A DNA stretch of 64,000 nucleotides, taken from the NCBI GenBank assembly GCA_035546855.1, contig DASZVY010000057.1, positions 5,062-69,061 of the forward strand. Direction: 5' to 3'. A program made the position numbers and the translations under genes. This DNA comes from Nitrobacter sp035546855 (GTDB lineage: Bacteria; Pseudomonadota; Alphaproteobacteria; Rhizobiales; Xanthobacteraceae). Shown piece by piece: positions 24,328 through 35,314 of the stretch (position 1 is its first letter; the number at the start of each line of letters is the position of its first letter). The notes under the pieces are model-generated. The model was not told where the DNA came from and searched no databases. It saw only the letters and a list, made by a program, of their open reading frames with translations.

Positions 24328-25419
24328 GTGAATACATTGATATCAGCGCATCCCAAATTTCATCGTCTCACCGTCGCCGATCTCCGCCGCGAAACGCCGG
24401 ACGCGGTGTCGATGACGTTTGCAATTCCGCCGAAACTTGCGGGCGACTACGCCTTCACGCCAGGACAATATCTGACCCTGCGCACCACGATGGACGGCGA
24501 GGAGGTGCGGCGCTCCTACTCGATCTGCTCCGGACCGGACGACGGCGAACTCCGCATCGCCGTAAAGAAGGTCGACGGCGGCGCGTTCTCGACCTGGGCC
24601 GCGGACGAGTTGAAAGCCGGGGACGAACTCGATGTCATGACGCCGACCGGCCGGTTCGGCATCGCGCATGCGCCGGACGCGGCGCGCACCCATGTCGGCT
24701 TCGCAGCCGGATCCGGGATCACGCCGATCCTGTCGATCGTCAAGAGCGTGCTGGCCTGCGAGCCGCAGAGCCGCTTCTTTCTGTTCTATGGCAACCGCAC
24801 CGCCGAGAACATGCTGTTTCGCGAGGCGCTGGAGGAGCTGAAGGACCGCTTCCTGCAGCGCCTGTCGGTCTTTCATGTCATCTCCGGCGAGGAGCAGGAC
24901 ATTCCGATCCTTCACGGCCGGCTCGACGGCGAGAAGGTGCGAGTGCTGCTGCGCGCGATGGTGCCGGCCGCCGACGTCGATCACGTCTTCATCTGCGGGC
25001 CGACCGGGATGAGCGAGGAGATCGAGGCGACGTGCCGTGATGTCGGCATCGCGGATGATCGTATCCATGTCGAGCGCTTCGTCTCCGGGCTTGGCGGCAA
25101 GCCGCGGCCGAAGGCGGTGATCGCGCCCGGTGCGCCGCCAAAGGCAACGGCGGCCCTGATCGTCGATGGCAAGCGGCGTGAGGTGCCCGTGGCGGAGGGC
25201 GAGTCCATTCTCGATGCCGCGCTGCGCGCCGGCATGGACCTGCCGTTCGCCTGCAAGGGCGGCATGTGCTCGACCTGCCGCGCCAAGCTGGTGGAGGGCG
25301 AAGCCGCGATGGAGGTGAACTATTCGCTGGAGCCGTGGGAAACCGACGCCGGATACATCCTGACGTGCCAGGCGCGGCCGACGTCAGGGAAAGTGGTGGT
25401 CGATTACGACCAGATGTAG
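24328..25419 (+). CDS. paaE: 1,2-phenylacetyl-CoA epoxidase reductase subunit PaaE
   Basis: This 363-aa NADPH-dependent reductase feeds electrons to PaaABC. The N-terminal FAD domain carries RRSYSICS and PTGRFG; the NAD(P) domain has GFAAGSGITPILSI and FICGPTGMSEE. The C-terminal plant-type [2Fe-2S] ferredoxin domain has CKGGMCSTC followed by YILTCQARP, giving the four cluster cysteines. The start is GTG at 24328, 33 bases after paaD. It ends the paaABCDE run and converges on paaK across a type B hairpin. The name paaK is used for this subunit in some pseudomonads. Confidence 0.96.
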   Translation: MNTLISAHPKFHRLTVADLRRETPDAVSMTFAIPPKLAGDYAFTPGQYLTLRTTMDGEEVRRSYSICSGPDDGELRIAVKKVDGGAFSTWAADELKAGDELDVMTPTGRFGIAHAPDAARTHVGFAAGSGITPILSIVKSVLACEPQSRFFLFYGNRTAENMLFREALEELKDRFLQRLSVFHVISGEEQDIPILHGRLDGEKVRVLLRAMVPAADVDHVFICGPTGMSEEIEATCRDVGIADDRIHVERFVSGLGGKPRPKAVIAPGAPPKATAALIVDGKRREVPVAEGESILDAALRAGMDLPFACKGGMCSTCRAKLVEGEAAMEVNYSLEPWETDAGYILTCQARPTSGKVVVDYDQM

Positions 25420-25449
25420 CGGCCAATAATGTCGCTTTGGCCTTTGAAG

Positions 25450-25484
25450 TTCGTCATGGCCGGAATAAATCCGGCCATGACGAA
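25450..25484. terminator. REP-like hairpin, type B, between convergent paaE and paaK
   Basis: TTCGTCATGGCCGGA (25450-25464) and TCCGGCCATGACGAA (25470-25484) form a perfect 15-bp stem with loop ATAAA. It sits in the middle of the gap between converging genes, so it could stop transcripts from both sides. It is the cleanest copy of the type B family. Confidence 0.75.
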
Positions 25485-25548
25485 CTTGCGATGTGATCGC
25501 GTAGCCTTCACACGGTGAAGCCCGGCGAGGTTTTCGTTATCGAATATG

Positions 25549-26868
25549 TTAATCGCCCTTCGGCCGCTTGTCGAACACGCGCTTCGCCTTGCCGAGCGAG
25601 CGCTCCAGGGTCTCGGGCGCGACGATCTTCATCTGCGTGGAAATGCCGATGGTGTTCTTGATGAAGGCAATGATCTTTTCGGCGTGGAGCGGAAGCCCCT
25701 GGCCGTCCCAGTTTTCCGGCCGGGCCTCGGCCAGCACCGTCATCTCGTCCATCCGGCCTTCGCGGGTCAGCTCGATGATGAAATGGCCGCTGCACCAGTC
25801 GGTGGCGAGCAGCGCCTCCTCGATCTGGGTCGGGAATACATTGACGCCGCGCAGAATGATCATGTCGTCGGAGCGGCCGGTGACCTTCTCCATGCGGCGG
25901 AAGCCCGGACGCGCGGTGCCCGGCAGCAGCCGAGTCAAATCCCGCGTGCGATAGCGGACGATGGGGAACGCCTGCTTGGTGAGCGAGGTGAACACCAGTT
26001 CGCCCTTCTCGCCGTCGGGCAGCACCGCGCCGGTCTCGGGATCGATCACCTCCGGGTAGAAATGATCCTCCCAGATGTGCAGGCCGTCCTTGGTCTCCAC
26101 GCATTCCTGCGCGACGCCCGGACCGATCACCTCCGACAGGCCGTAGATGTCGGTGGCGTCCATGTCGAAGGCGTGCTCGATTTCGGCGCGCATGGCGTTG
26201 GTCCAGGGCTCGGCGCCGAAGATGCCGAACTTCAGCGATGACTTGCGCGGATCCAGGCCTTGCTTCTTGAACTCGTCGAGAATCGCCAGCATGTAGCTCG
26301 GTGTCACCGTGATGATGTCGGGCTTGAAGTCGTTGATGAGCTGCACCTGCCGCTCGGTCATGCCGCCGGAGACCGGCACCACGGTGCAGCCGAGCCGCTC
26401 GGCGCCGTAGTGCGCGCCGAGCCCGCCGGTGAACAGGCCGTAGCCATAGGCGTTGTGCATCAACATGCCGGTGCGGCCGCCTGCCGCGCGGATCGAGCGC
26501 GCCATCACGTCGGACCATGTATCGATGTCGGCCTGGGTATAGCCGACCACGATCGGCTTGCCGGTCGTGCCGGAGGAGGCGTGAACGCGCACCAGTGTTT
26601 CCCGCGGCACCGCGAACATGCTGAAGGGATAGTTGTCGCGAAGGTCGGTCTTCACCGTAAAGGGGAATTTGGCGAGATCGGACAGGGTTTTGAAATCGCC
26701 GGGATGCACGCCCTTGCTGTCGAAGGCCTTCTTGTAGTGCGCGACGTTATCGTAGGCGTGCTTGAGCGACCATGCCATGCGTTCGGTCTGCAGCGCGATC
26801 ATCGCGTCGCGCGACATGCGCTCGGCATCGTCGAGAACGGGAGCGCCGGGCTTGTATTTGGACGACAT
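25549..26868 (-). CDS. paaK: Phenylacetate-CoA ligase PaaK
   Basis: This 439-aa AMP-forming ligase converts phenylacetate, CoA and ATP to phenylacetyl-CoA, the first step of the pathway and the source of the inducer for PaaX. The P-loop SSGTTGKPIVVGYT lies near residue 95. Further on are the adenylate-forming motifs TDIYGLSEVIGPG and YRTRDLTRLLPG, the last with the conserved YRT-x-D, and the C-terminal catalytic-Lys segment LGKAKRVFDKR. It runs opposite to paaABCDE and is preceded, 22 bases upstream, by paaI on the same strand. Confidence 0.96.
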   Translation of the reverse strand: MSSKYKPGAPVLDDAERMSRDAMIALQTERMAWSLKHAYDNVAHYKKAFDSKGVHPGDFKTLSDLAKFPFTVKTDLRDNYPFSMFAVPRETLVRVHASSGTTGKPIVVGYTQADIDTWSDVMARSIRAAGGRTGMLMHNAYGYGLFTGGLGAHYGAERLGCTVVPVSGGMTERQVQLINDFKPDIITVTPSYMLAILDEFKKQGLDPRKSSLKFGIFGAEPWTNAMRAEIEHAFDMDATDIYGLSEVIGPGVAQECVETKDGLHIWEDHFYPEVIDPETGAVLPDGEKGELVFTSLTKQAFPIVRYRTRDLTRLLPGTARPGFRRMEKVTGRSDDMIILRGVNVFPTQIEEALLATDWCSGHFIIELTREGRMDEMTVLAEARPENWDGQGLPLHAEKIIAFIKNTIGISTQMKIVAPETLERSLGKAKRVFDKRPKGD

Positions 26869-26890
26869 CTTGGCTGTCCCTGTGTTGCGA

Positions 26891-27340
26891 TCAGTTCGTT
26901 TCGCCGGTTTCGATCCAGACGCCGCCGATGGTGCGGGAATGGCCGCGCATTTCGGCTACCACCACGTCGCCGGCGGTCACGCGGATATCGTAGATGCCGG
27001 AGCGCCCCGACTTGGAAATTTCCTGCGCGGTGGCAACAAGGCGGTCGCCGAGCTTGCCCGGCCGGATGAACGAGATGTTGCAATGCGCAGCCACGGCGCG
27101 TTCGTTGCGCGAGTTGCAGGCGAACGCGAAGGTGGAATCCGCCAGCGTGAAGATGAAGCCGCCGTGGGCGATGCCATGGCCGTTGACCATGTCCGGCTTG
27201 ATGGTCATCGTCAGCGTGGCTCGGCCGGCCGCGATGTCGACGATCTCCATGCCAAGGCCGCTGCTGGCGTTGTCTTCCTTCCACATGGCATCGGCGCAGG
27301 CCCGGGCAAGCGCATCGGGCGACAAGGCAGCCTTCGTCAC
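26891..27340 (-). CDS. paaI: Hydroxyphenylacetyl-CoA thioesterase PaaI
   Basis: This hotdog-fold thioesterase of about 149 aa rescues CoA from dead-end phenylacetate intermediates. The active-site helix motif is NGHGIAHGGFIFTLADSTFAFACNS in outline (HGG with Asp), followed by FIRPGKLGDRLVATA. I choose GTG at 27340 because GGGAGAG lies six bases upstream; a TTG at 27355 is in frame but not supported. It leads the paaI-paaK pair and is divergent from paaZ across 194 bases. Confidence 0.93.
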   Translation of the reverse strand: MTKAALSPDALARACADAMWKEDNASSGLGMEIVDIAAGRATLTMTIKPDMVNGHGIAHGGFIFTLADSTFAFACNSRNERAVAAHCNISFIRPGKLGDRLVATAQEISKSGRSGIYDIRVTAGDVVVAEMRGHSRTIGGVWIETGETN

Positions 27341-27534
27341 CGGACTCTCCCGCAAGCGGAACGTGCGATCAGGATCGAACTCAACATCTCCTCCCCGGGC
27401 CGCGGACTCGTTGGACGAGTCTCTTGAATTGAACGATCGGTTAGTTAATTATTAGCCCAGGCATCCATGGTGTCAACGGCAGGGATGCGCGTCAAACTGC
27501 AACCAGGCGGGAAAAATTGCACCGGGAGGGATCG

Positions 27535-29571
<2,037 letters not shown>

Positions 29572-29657
29572 ATTAGCCCTCCTGGATTTATCTTGGCAAA
29601 ACTGGCAGGAAGGCGATACGCCGGAACGTCCTGCGCTCGCCCCGGAGTTTGTCGGTT

Positions 29658-30683
29658 ATGTCCCTTGCACCGGAACAATCATCGTTCGCCGTCGAGGCGC
29701 GGTGCGTGCGCTTCAACGAGAAGGCGGCTGACGCGGCGGCGATTGCGCCTGTGGTGGAGCGCTTGAGATTTTCGCGTGCTAACGGTCAGGTGCTGATCGA
29801 GGTGAAAGCCGCCGCGGTCAATCCGTCGGACGTCAAGGCGGCGACCGGATTGATGCCCTATGCGGTGTTTCCGCGCACGCCGGGCCGCGATTATGCGGGC
29901 GTAATTGTCGCTGGCCCGGACGGCTGGGTGGGGCGCGAGGTGTTCGGCTCGTCGGGCGACCTCGGCATCCGGCGCGACGGTACCCATGCCACGCATCTGG
30001 CTGTCGAAGCCGGCGCTGTCGTGGAGAAGCCGCGCGGCATCTCGTTTGCGGAGGCTGCCGGCATCGGCGTGCCATTCGTCACCGCGATGGAGGGGCTGCG
30101 TCGGGCCGGACTCCCGAAGCCGGGCGACGACGTCCTGGTGTTCGGCGTCAACGGCAAGGTGGGACAGGCGGCGACGCAGATCGCCACATGGCGCGGCGCG
30201 CATGTGATCGGTGTCGTGCGCCGGAGCGAGGGATATGAAGGTTACGCCAGCGCACCCGTCGACATCATCGATGCATCGGCGGCCGACGTCGCGGCGAGGG
30301 TGCGCGAGATGACCGGCGGCAAGGGCGCCGACATCGTCTTCAACACGGTGGGCGATCCCTATTTTCAGGCCGCGTACAAATCGCTTGCGTTGAAGGGACG
30401 GCAGATCCTGATCGCGGCCGTGGACCGGATCGTGCAGTTCAACATTCTGGAATTCTATCGTGGTCAGCATACCTATGTCGGCATCGACACCCTAGGGTTG
30501 TCGTCGGTTGCGACGGGTGACGTCCTGAAAGAACTCGCGCCCGGATTCGCCGGCGGACATCTCAAGCCGTTTCCGATTCATCCTGAAGCGATCTTTTCGC
30601 TCGCAGAAGCCAGGCAGGCTTACCTTGCGGTGGCCGGCTCCTCCCGCCACCGCGTCATCCTCGATCCGGCAGTCTGCCGCTGA
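29658..30683 (+). CDS. Zinc-free medium-chain alcohol dehydrogenase / quinone oxidoreductase family protein
   Basis: This protein of about 341 aa has the MDR fold. An N-terminal GroES-like domain carries AAAVNPSDVKAATGLMPYA-like sequence and FPRTPGRDYAGVIV; the cofactor domain carries VLVFGVNGKVGQAATQIA and the conserved GGKGADIVFNTVGDPYF. The structural-zinc cysteine cluster of true alcohol dehydrogenases is absent, so it is a NADPH-quinone-reductase-like enzyme. ATG 29658 has GGAG upstream; a TTG nine bases earlier is in frame. It follows paaZ by 86 bases but has no known role in phenylacetate degradation. Confidence 0.87.
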   Translation: MSLAPEQSSFAVEARCVRFNEKAADAAAIAPVVERLRFSRANGQVLIEVKAAAVNPSDVKAATGLMPYAVFPRTPGRDYAGVIVAGPDGWVGREVFGSSGDLGIRRDGTHATHLAVEAGAVVEKPRGISFAEAAGIGVPFVTAMEGLRRAGLPKPGDDVLVFGVNGKVGQAATQIATWRGAHVIGVVRRSEGYEGYASAPVDIIDASAADVAARVREMTGGKGADIVFNTVGDPYFQAAYKSLALKGRQILIAAVDRIVQFNILEFYRGQHTYVGIDTLGLSSVATGDVLKELAPGFAGGHLKPFPIHPEAIFSLAEARQAYLAVAGSSRHRVILDPAVCR

Positions 30684-30992
30684 GCACGCGCGGGCTATTT
30701 GCGCACCGAACGCCAAGGGACTTGCGAAGGACTGATCTGATGAGCCTGCTTGATAGTCATGGCAAGTCGGGTCGCCGCAGACGAAAGCTATCGCGGCCTC
30801 GAAGGTCTGGAGAGATTTTTTCTCCGTTTTCCGTTTCGGAAAGCGGGTTCATTACATTGTTATTCCGGCCATAGCGCCCGTTCTTTCAAGGCTTTATATC
30901 GAAAGGGAAATTTTCGCCTGCGCAGGCGCGTGGGCCGGGGTGTTCGTTCTCCGTCAGGCGCTGGAGGAGGACGCAAGAGAAGGATTTCCTCC
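30684..30992. other. Gap upstream of the YeeE gene with two small hairpins
   Basis: This 309-base gap has no convincing gene. Two adjacent small dyads lie in it: GGAGA (30809-30813) with TCTCC (30821-30825), and TTTCCG (30828-30833) with CGGAAA (30837-30842). They could belong to the leader of the following transporter gene, but I recognise no riboswitch class. The YeeE reading frame continues open through part of this gap, without a supported start. Confidence 0.4.
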
Positions 30993-32075
30993 GTGGCCGA
31001 AGGTTCGAACGTCGTCCTTTATGCCGGTTTTCTGATCGGTCTTGCTTTCGGCGTGGCGGGCTTGCTCAGCGGCTTTTGCCTGCTGAGCAGTTTGCGCGGG
31101 CACTGGGGTCACGGCGACAGCCGCCTGATCCGCACCTACGCGCTGGCGATCGGCGTGGCCGTTGTCGCGACGCAGCTTCTGGCCGCGAACGGTCTGGTCG
31201 ATATCAGCAAATCCATCTATCTGCAGCCGTCATTTTCCGCGCCGCTGATGTTTGCGGGCGGACTGATGTTCGGATACGGCATGGTGCTGTCGAATGGCTG
31301 CGCGTCGCGCGCGTTGGTGCTGCTCGGGCGCGGCAACCTCCGCTCGCTGGTCGTCGTGATCATTATCGGCATCGTCGCGCAAATGACGCTGAAGGGATTG
31401 ATCGCGCCGGCGCGTATCGCGCTGTTGCAGGCGTCGCAATCGGCGCCAAAAGCCGCGTCGCTGTCGGCCCTGGTCGAGACGCTCGGCGTCGGCGCCACGT
31501 TCGCCCGCACGCTGGCCGTCATTGTCGTCAGCGGCGCGCTGATCGTGTTTGCCTTCGCACACCGCAGTTTCCGTCAGTCGTGGGGTCAGGTGCTCGCCGG
31601 GCTTGTGATCGGGCTGCTCGTCGCAGCCGGATGGTATGCGACCGGCTGGCTCGGCGCCGACGACTTCAATCCGGCGCCGGTGACGTCGATCACCTTCGTC
31701 GCGCCGATGGCGGACAGTGTGCAGTACGTCATGCTTTCTACCGGACTGACGATGAACTTCGGCATCGCCGTCGTGCCCGGCGTCGTGCTCGGCAGCCTCC
31801 TTACCGCCGTTGCGACGCGGAAATTTCATCTCGATGGCTATACCTCGCCGCGCCACATGCTGCGCTCGGTGGCGGGCGCCGCGCTGATGGGCGCGGGCGG
31901 CGCCATGGCGTACGGATGTTCGGTCGGGCAGGGACTGACCGGAATTTCGACACTGGCATTGGCATCGTTCGTGGCGATGACGGGCATCGTGCTGGGCGCG
32001 GCCATCGGCTTGCGCGGCCCGTTGCGCGTTCCGGCCATGCCGCAGCCACAGGATTCCACCTCGCCCGCGCATTGA
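30993..32075 (+). CDS. YeeE/YedE family sulfur transporter
   Basis: This polytopic membrane protein of about 360 aa belongs to the YeeE/YedE family, whose members take up thiosulfate. Conserved cysteine signatures are present: LSNGCASRALVLLGRGN (Cys103) in one half and AYGCSVGQGLTG in the other, within two inverted-repeat-like halves of glycine-rich helices. I start at GTG 30993, with AAGGA upstream; the frame is open further upstream but that part is Arg-rich and lacks family character. It converges on a hydrolase-OsmC fusion gene, ending 21 bases from it. No TusA-like gene follows, as it often does. Confidence 0.87.
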   Translation: MAEGSNVVLYAGFLIGLAFGVAGLLSGFCLLSSLRGHWGHGDSRLIRTYALAIGVAVVATQLLAANGLVDISKSIYLQPSFSAPLMFAGGLMFGYGMVLSNGCASRALVLLGRGNLRSLVVVIIIGIVAQMTLKGLIAPARIALLQASQSAPKAASLSALVETLGVGATFARTLAVIVVSGALIVFAFAHRSFRQSWGQVLAGLVIGLLVAAGWYATGWLGADDFNPAPVTSITFVAPMADSVQYVMLSTGLTMNFGIAVVPGVVLGSLLTAVATRKFHLDGYTSPRHMLRSVAGAALMGAGGAMAYGCSVGQGLTGISTLALASFVAMTGIVLGAAIGLRGPLRVPAMPQPQDSTSPAH

Positions 32076-32096
32076 TCGGCTGCGATCCTCCAGCGC

Positions 32097-33341
32097 CTAC
32101 GAGCCTGGCGTCTCCCGGGCAGCTTCTCGCGTCGTGATGTGGACCTCCGATGTCAGTGTTCGGTGTACCGGGCACTTGTCGGCGATCTCAAGGAGCTTCG
32201 CGCGCTGCTCCGCGTCGAGCGATCCGTCCATCGCAATCGTCCGCTCGATGTGATCGAGCAGCCCGACTTTGGTTTCGCATTCAGCGCAATCGTCGGCGTG
32301 GATTTTGCTGTGGTTCAGCGTCACCGTGATGCGGTCCACGGGCAGCGATTTGCGGTCCGCATAAAGGCGCATGGTCATCGATGTGCAGGCGCCGAGCGCC
32401 GCGAGGAGATAGTCGTAAGGTCCGGGACCGGTGTCGGCGCCGCCATCGACAGTCGCCGGCTCGTCGGCCAGCAAGCGGTGTGGGCCGACGGTCACGGTCT
32501 GCTGGAATTTGCTGCGCCGGGTTTCCTGCACGACGACGTGGCGTGATTCGGCGGCTTCCACGGGCGGCATCTCGACCGCCGCGGGCTCGAGATAGCGCTG
32601 CGCCCACGCGGCAATCACATCTGCGACATAGGCGGTATCGCGCCTTTCGGTGAGCAGATGATTCGCACCGAGCAGCGACACGAAGCTTTTTGGATGCTTG
32701 GCGGCGACGAAAATACGGGTGGCGTTGTCGATGCCGACGGTGTCGTCGGTCGGTGAGTGCAGGATCAGCAGTGCCTTATGCAGCGTCCCGAGCTGCGCCA
32801 TCAGGTTATGCTCGGCAATGTCGTCGAGAAATTCCCGCTTGATATGGAAGGGGCGGCCGGCAAGGGAGACCTCCACCTTGCCCTGCGCCTTGATGTCCCC
32901 GATGCTGTCGGCAAACAGATGCGTCACATGCGACGGGTCGGAGGGCGCGGCGATCGTCACCACTGCCGTTGCCTCCGGAATCCGGGAAGCCGCGGCCAGG
33001 ATCGCGGCGCCGCCGAGGCTGTGGCCGATCAGAATCGCGGGCGCCACATGCGTGCGGCGCAGGTGATCTGCGGCCAAAACCAGATCCGCGACGTTGGATG
33101 AAAACGTGCTGTTGGCGAACTCGCCCTCGCTGGCGCCGATTCCGGTGAAATCGAAACGCAGCACGGCGATTCCGCGCGATGTCAGCCCCGCGGCGATCCG
33201 CCTGGCGGCCAGCACATCCTTCCCGCATGTGAAGCAATGCGCGAACAGCGCGAATGCGGTGGGCTTGCCGTCAGGCAAATCGAGCGTGGCCGCAAGCTGG
33301 TGGCCGTCCGATCCCGGAAACTGAAAACGCTCGATCACCAC
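32097..33341 (-). CDS. Alpha/beta hydrolase fused to OsmC family domain
   Basis: This is a 414-aa two-domain protein. The N-terminal alpha/beta hydrolase (1 to about 255) has the elbow GHSLGG with Ser108, acid in HSPTDDTV and base in GANHLL. The C-terminal OsmC domain (about 270-405) has the two peroxidatic-type cysteines, Cys319 in LGACTSMTMRLYA and Cys390 in DKCPVHRTL, plus an extra pair at 352 and 355. OsmC proteins reduce organic hydroperoxides, and the hydrolase might release them from esters. Such fusions are known. It is next to a sulfur transporter gene and starts 36 bases before the sulfite-oxidase-like gene end. Confidence 0.9.
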   Translation of the reverse strand: MVIERFQFPGSDGHQLAATLDLPDGKPTAFALFAHCFTCGKDVLAARRIAAGLTSRGIAVLRFDFTGIGASEGEFANSTFSSNVADLVLAADHLRRTHVAPAILIGHSLGGAAILAAASRIPEATAVVTIAAPSDPSHVTHLFADSIGDIKAQGKVEVSLAGRPFHIKREFLDDIAEHNLMAQLGTLHKALLILHSPTDDTVGIDNATRIFVAAKHPKSFVSLLGANHLLTERRDTAYVADVIAAWAQRYLEPAAVEMPPVEAAESRHVVVQETRRSKFQQTVTVGPHRLLADEPATVDGGADTGPGPYDYLLAALGACTSMTMRLYADRKSLPVDRITVTLNHSKIHADDCAECETKVGLLDHIERTIAMDGSLDAEQRAKLLEIADKCPVHRTLTSEVHITTREAARETPGS

Positions 33342-33377
33342 GTCAAACCTCCTTGTCCTGTTGGCATCGTTCCGGCA

Positions 33378-34040
33378 TCAGTCGCCGGAGTAGCGTTGCT
33401 CCAGCCAGGGATCGCCGCGGTTGTGATAGCCACGCACCTCCCAGTAGCCCGGCGAATCCCCGGCGAGAAACTCGATGCTCTGTAGCCATTTGGCGCTTTT
33501 CCAGAAATAGAGATGCGGAACCACGACCCGGACCGGGCCGCCATGCTCCCGTGTGAGCGGCAAGCCGGACCACGTGTGCGCCAGCAACGCATCCTCGGCG
33601 GCAAAATCCTCGATCGGCAGATTGGTCGTGTAGCCGTCATGCGCGTGCAGCACTACGTGCGTCGCTTCGCGGCGCGGCCGGACCGCCACGAGAAGGTCGC
33701 GGATCGCCAGGCCATTCCATCGATTGTCGTAGCGTGACCAGGTGGTGACGCAGTGAATGTCGGAGACGGACTGCGTTTGCGGCTGAGCGATGAATTGCGA
33801 CCAACCCCAGAACACGGGATTTTCGACCGCGCCGTAGACGTCGAGTCGCCAGCGCTCGCGCGCGATATTCGGCGTCAGGCCGAGATCGAGCACAGGCCAG
33901 TCCTGGGTGAGATGCTGTCCCGGCGGCAACCGCTGCTCCTCGGGCCGCGATATGCGACCCGTGAGAAACCGGCCTTCACGCGCCCAGCGCTCCTTGGTGC
34001 GGGTCAGTTTGCTCGGGAGCGGTTCGCTGTCGTCGCTCAT
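33378..34040 (-). CDS. Sulfite oxidase-like molybdopterin oxidoreductase, cytoplasmic
   Basis: This 220-aa protein is a single molybdopterin-binding domain of the sulfite oxidase family (COG2041). The Mo-ligand Cys97 lies in SDIHCVTTWSRYDNRWNG, and WSGLPLTREHGGPVRVVVPHLY-type sequence forms the conserved cofactor pocket. There is no Tat or Sec signal, so it is probably cytoplasmic, unlike MsrP/YedY. The ATG at 34040 overlaps the P450 stop by four bases. The substrate is unknown. The frame is open for a long way upstream but that part is antisense-like and inside the P450 gene. Confidence 0.88.
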   Translation of the reverse strand: MSDDSEPLPSKLTRTKERWAREGRFLTGRISRPEEQRLPPGQHLTQDWPVLDLGLTPNIARERWRLDVYGAVENPVFWGWSQFIAQPQTQSVSDIHCVTTWSRYDNRWNGLAIRDLLVAVRPRREATHVVLHAHDGYTTNLPIEDFAAEDALLAHTWSGLPLTREHGGPVRVVVPHLYFWKSAKWLQSIEFLAGDSPGYWEVRGYHNRGDPWLEQRYSGD

Positions 34041-35251
34041 ACCGCGCGCGGTCCATGGGCTTGTCCGAGCAGCATCGGCAACTGCCGCGGTCCGCGCACG
34101 GTCCCTTCCGACCACGTGACGTTGCGGGAGGGATCGAGGCTGAACACCGGAATGCGCTTCAGCCACTCCTCGATCGCGACCAGCATTTCCATGCGGGCGA
34201 GGTTGGAGCCGACGCAGCGGTGGATGCCGAGGCCGAAAGCGGCGTGGCGGTTTTCCTTGCGATCGATGACGACCTTGTCCGCGTCGGGGAAGACGGCGGG
34301 ATCGCGGTTGGCGGCCGGGAACGACAGCAGCACCATGTTGCCGGGCTTGATCGGACAGCCGCTGACCGTGGTTTCCTTCATCACCTCGCGGGCCATCGTC
34401 ACCGGCGAATAGGCGCGCAGGAATTCCTCGATTGCCGTCGGCAGCAATGCGGGTTCCGCGATCAGGCGTTCGCGATCCGCCGGCGTTCTGGCCAGATGCC
34501 ACAACGACGAGCCGATCGCGCTCCAGGTGGTATCTATGCCGGCGATCAGCAGCAGCCGCAGCGATCCCTGCACGTGCGCGTCGGTGAGAGGCTGGCCGTT
34601 CTTGTCCCGCGCATTCATCAGCGTTGAGATCAAGTCGTTTGTCGGATGCTTTTTGCGTGCCGCGATCTGTTCGGCGAAGTAGGCGGTCATGTCATGGATC
34701 GCGCGCATCATCATGGCGTCATCATGAATGCCGAGCTCGAGAATCTCGTGGATCCATTTGACGAAAAGATCGCCGTCTTTCTCGGGAATTCCAAGCATGT
34801 GCGCAATCGCGCGCGTGGGAATGTGTTTTGTGTAGTGCGCGGCGGCATCGACGCCGGGTTGATCGACGAACGCATCGATCAACTCGTTACAGATCGCGCG
34901 AACCCGCGGCTCGAGCTTTGCCATGGCGTCGGGGGTAAACGGCGGTAGCAGGATCTGCTTGGCCGGCTTGTGTTCGGGCGGATCCGATGTAATTGGCGGC
35001 GCGGGTTGGGGTGGATCGGGGCGGACATTGCGAACCACGACGCGGCGCGACGAGAAGTGCTCGGTGTCATAGGAAATCTCTTTGACGGCCTCGTAGGTGG
35101 TCGGGAGATAGACGCCGAGGAAGCGGTCGGTGTGGACCACCGGGCACTTGGCGCGCAATTCGTCCCAGATCGGAAATGGATTCTCGGTCCATCGCGGATC
35201 GGTATGATCGAAATCGTGAAACCAGTCGGTGACAGGAGCGGGGTGAGACAT
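34037..35251 (-). CDS. Cytochrome P450 (bacterial class I)
   Basis: This soluble P450 of about 404 aa has the I-helix motif LLIAGIDTTWSAIG, the ExxR in IEEFLRAYSPVTMAR, and the heme-binding loop FGLGIHRCVGSNLARME. The K-helix and meander pattern are typical of bacterial class I enzymes. I start at ATG 35251 (MSHPAPVTDWF), with GGAGAGG about 11 bases upstream; a GTG ten codons earlier is also in frame. A [3Fe-4S]-type ferredoxin gene lies 63 bases upstream on the same strand as the likely electron donor, and the molybdoenzyme gene overlaps its stop codon. No ferredoxin reductase gene is near. Substrate unknown. Confidence 0.93.
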   Translation of the reverse strand: MSHPAPVTDWFHDFDHTDPRWTENPFPIWDELRAKCPVVHTDRFLGVYLPTTYEAVKEISYDTEHFSSRRVVVRNVRPDPPQPAPPITSDPPEHKPAKQILLPPFTPDAMAKLEPRVRAICNELIDAFVDQPGVDAAAHYTKHIPTRAIAHMLGIPEKDGDLFVKWIHEILELGIHDDAMMMRAIHDMTAYFAEQIAARKKHPTNDLISTLMNARDKNGQPLTDAHVQGSLRLLLIAGIDTTWSAIGSSLWHLARTPADRERLIAEPALLPTAIEEFLRAYSPVTMAREVMKETTVSGCPIKPGNMVLLSFPAANRDPAVFPDADKVVIDRKENRHAAFGLGIHRCVGSNLARMEMLVAIEEWLKRIPVFSLDPSRNVTWSEGTVRGPRQLPMLLGQAHGPRAV

Positions 35252-35314
35252 CGAAACCGTGTCCTCTCCGGAGAATGGCACCAGATCCTTGGCTGGCCGC
35301 CCGAAAAATCGATC

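Noticed and set aside
30809..30842. Possible riboswitch in the leader of the YeeE gene
   Set aside because: Two small hairpins are visible but no conserved core of any riboswitch class that I know, so I report only the hairpins.
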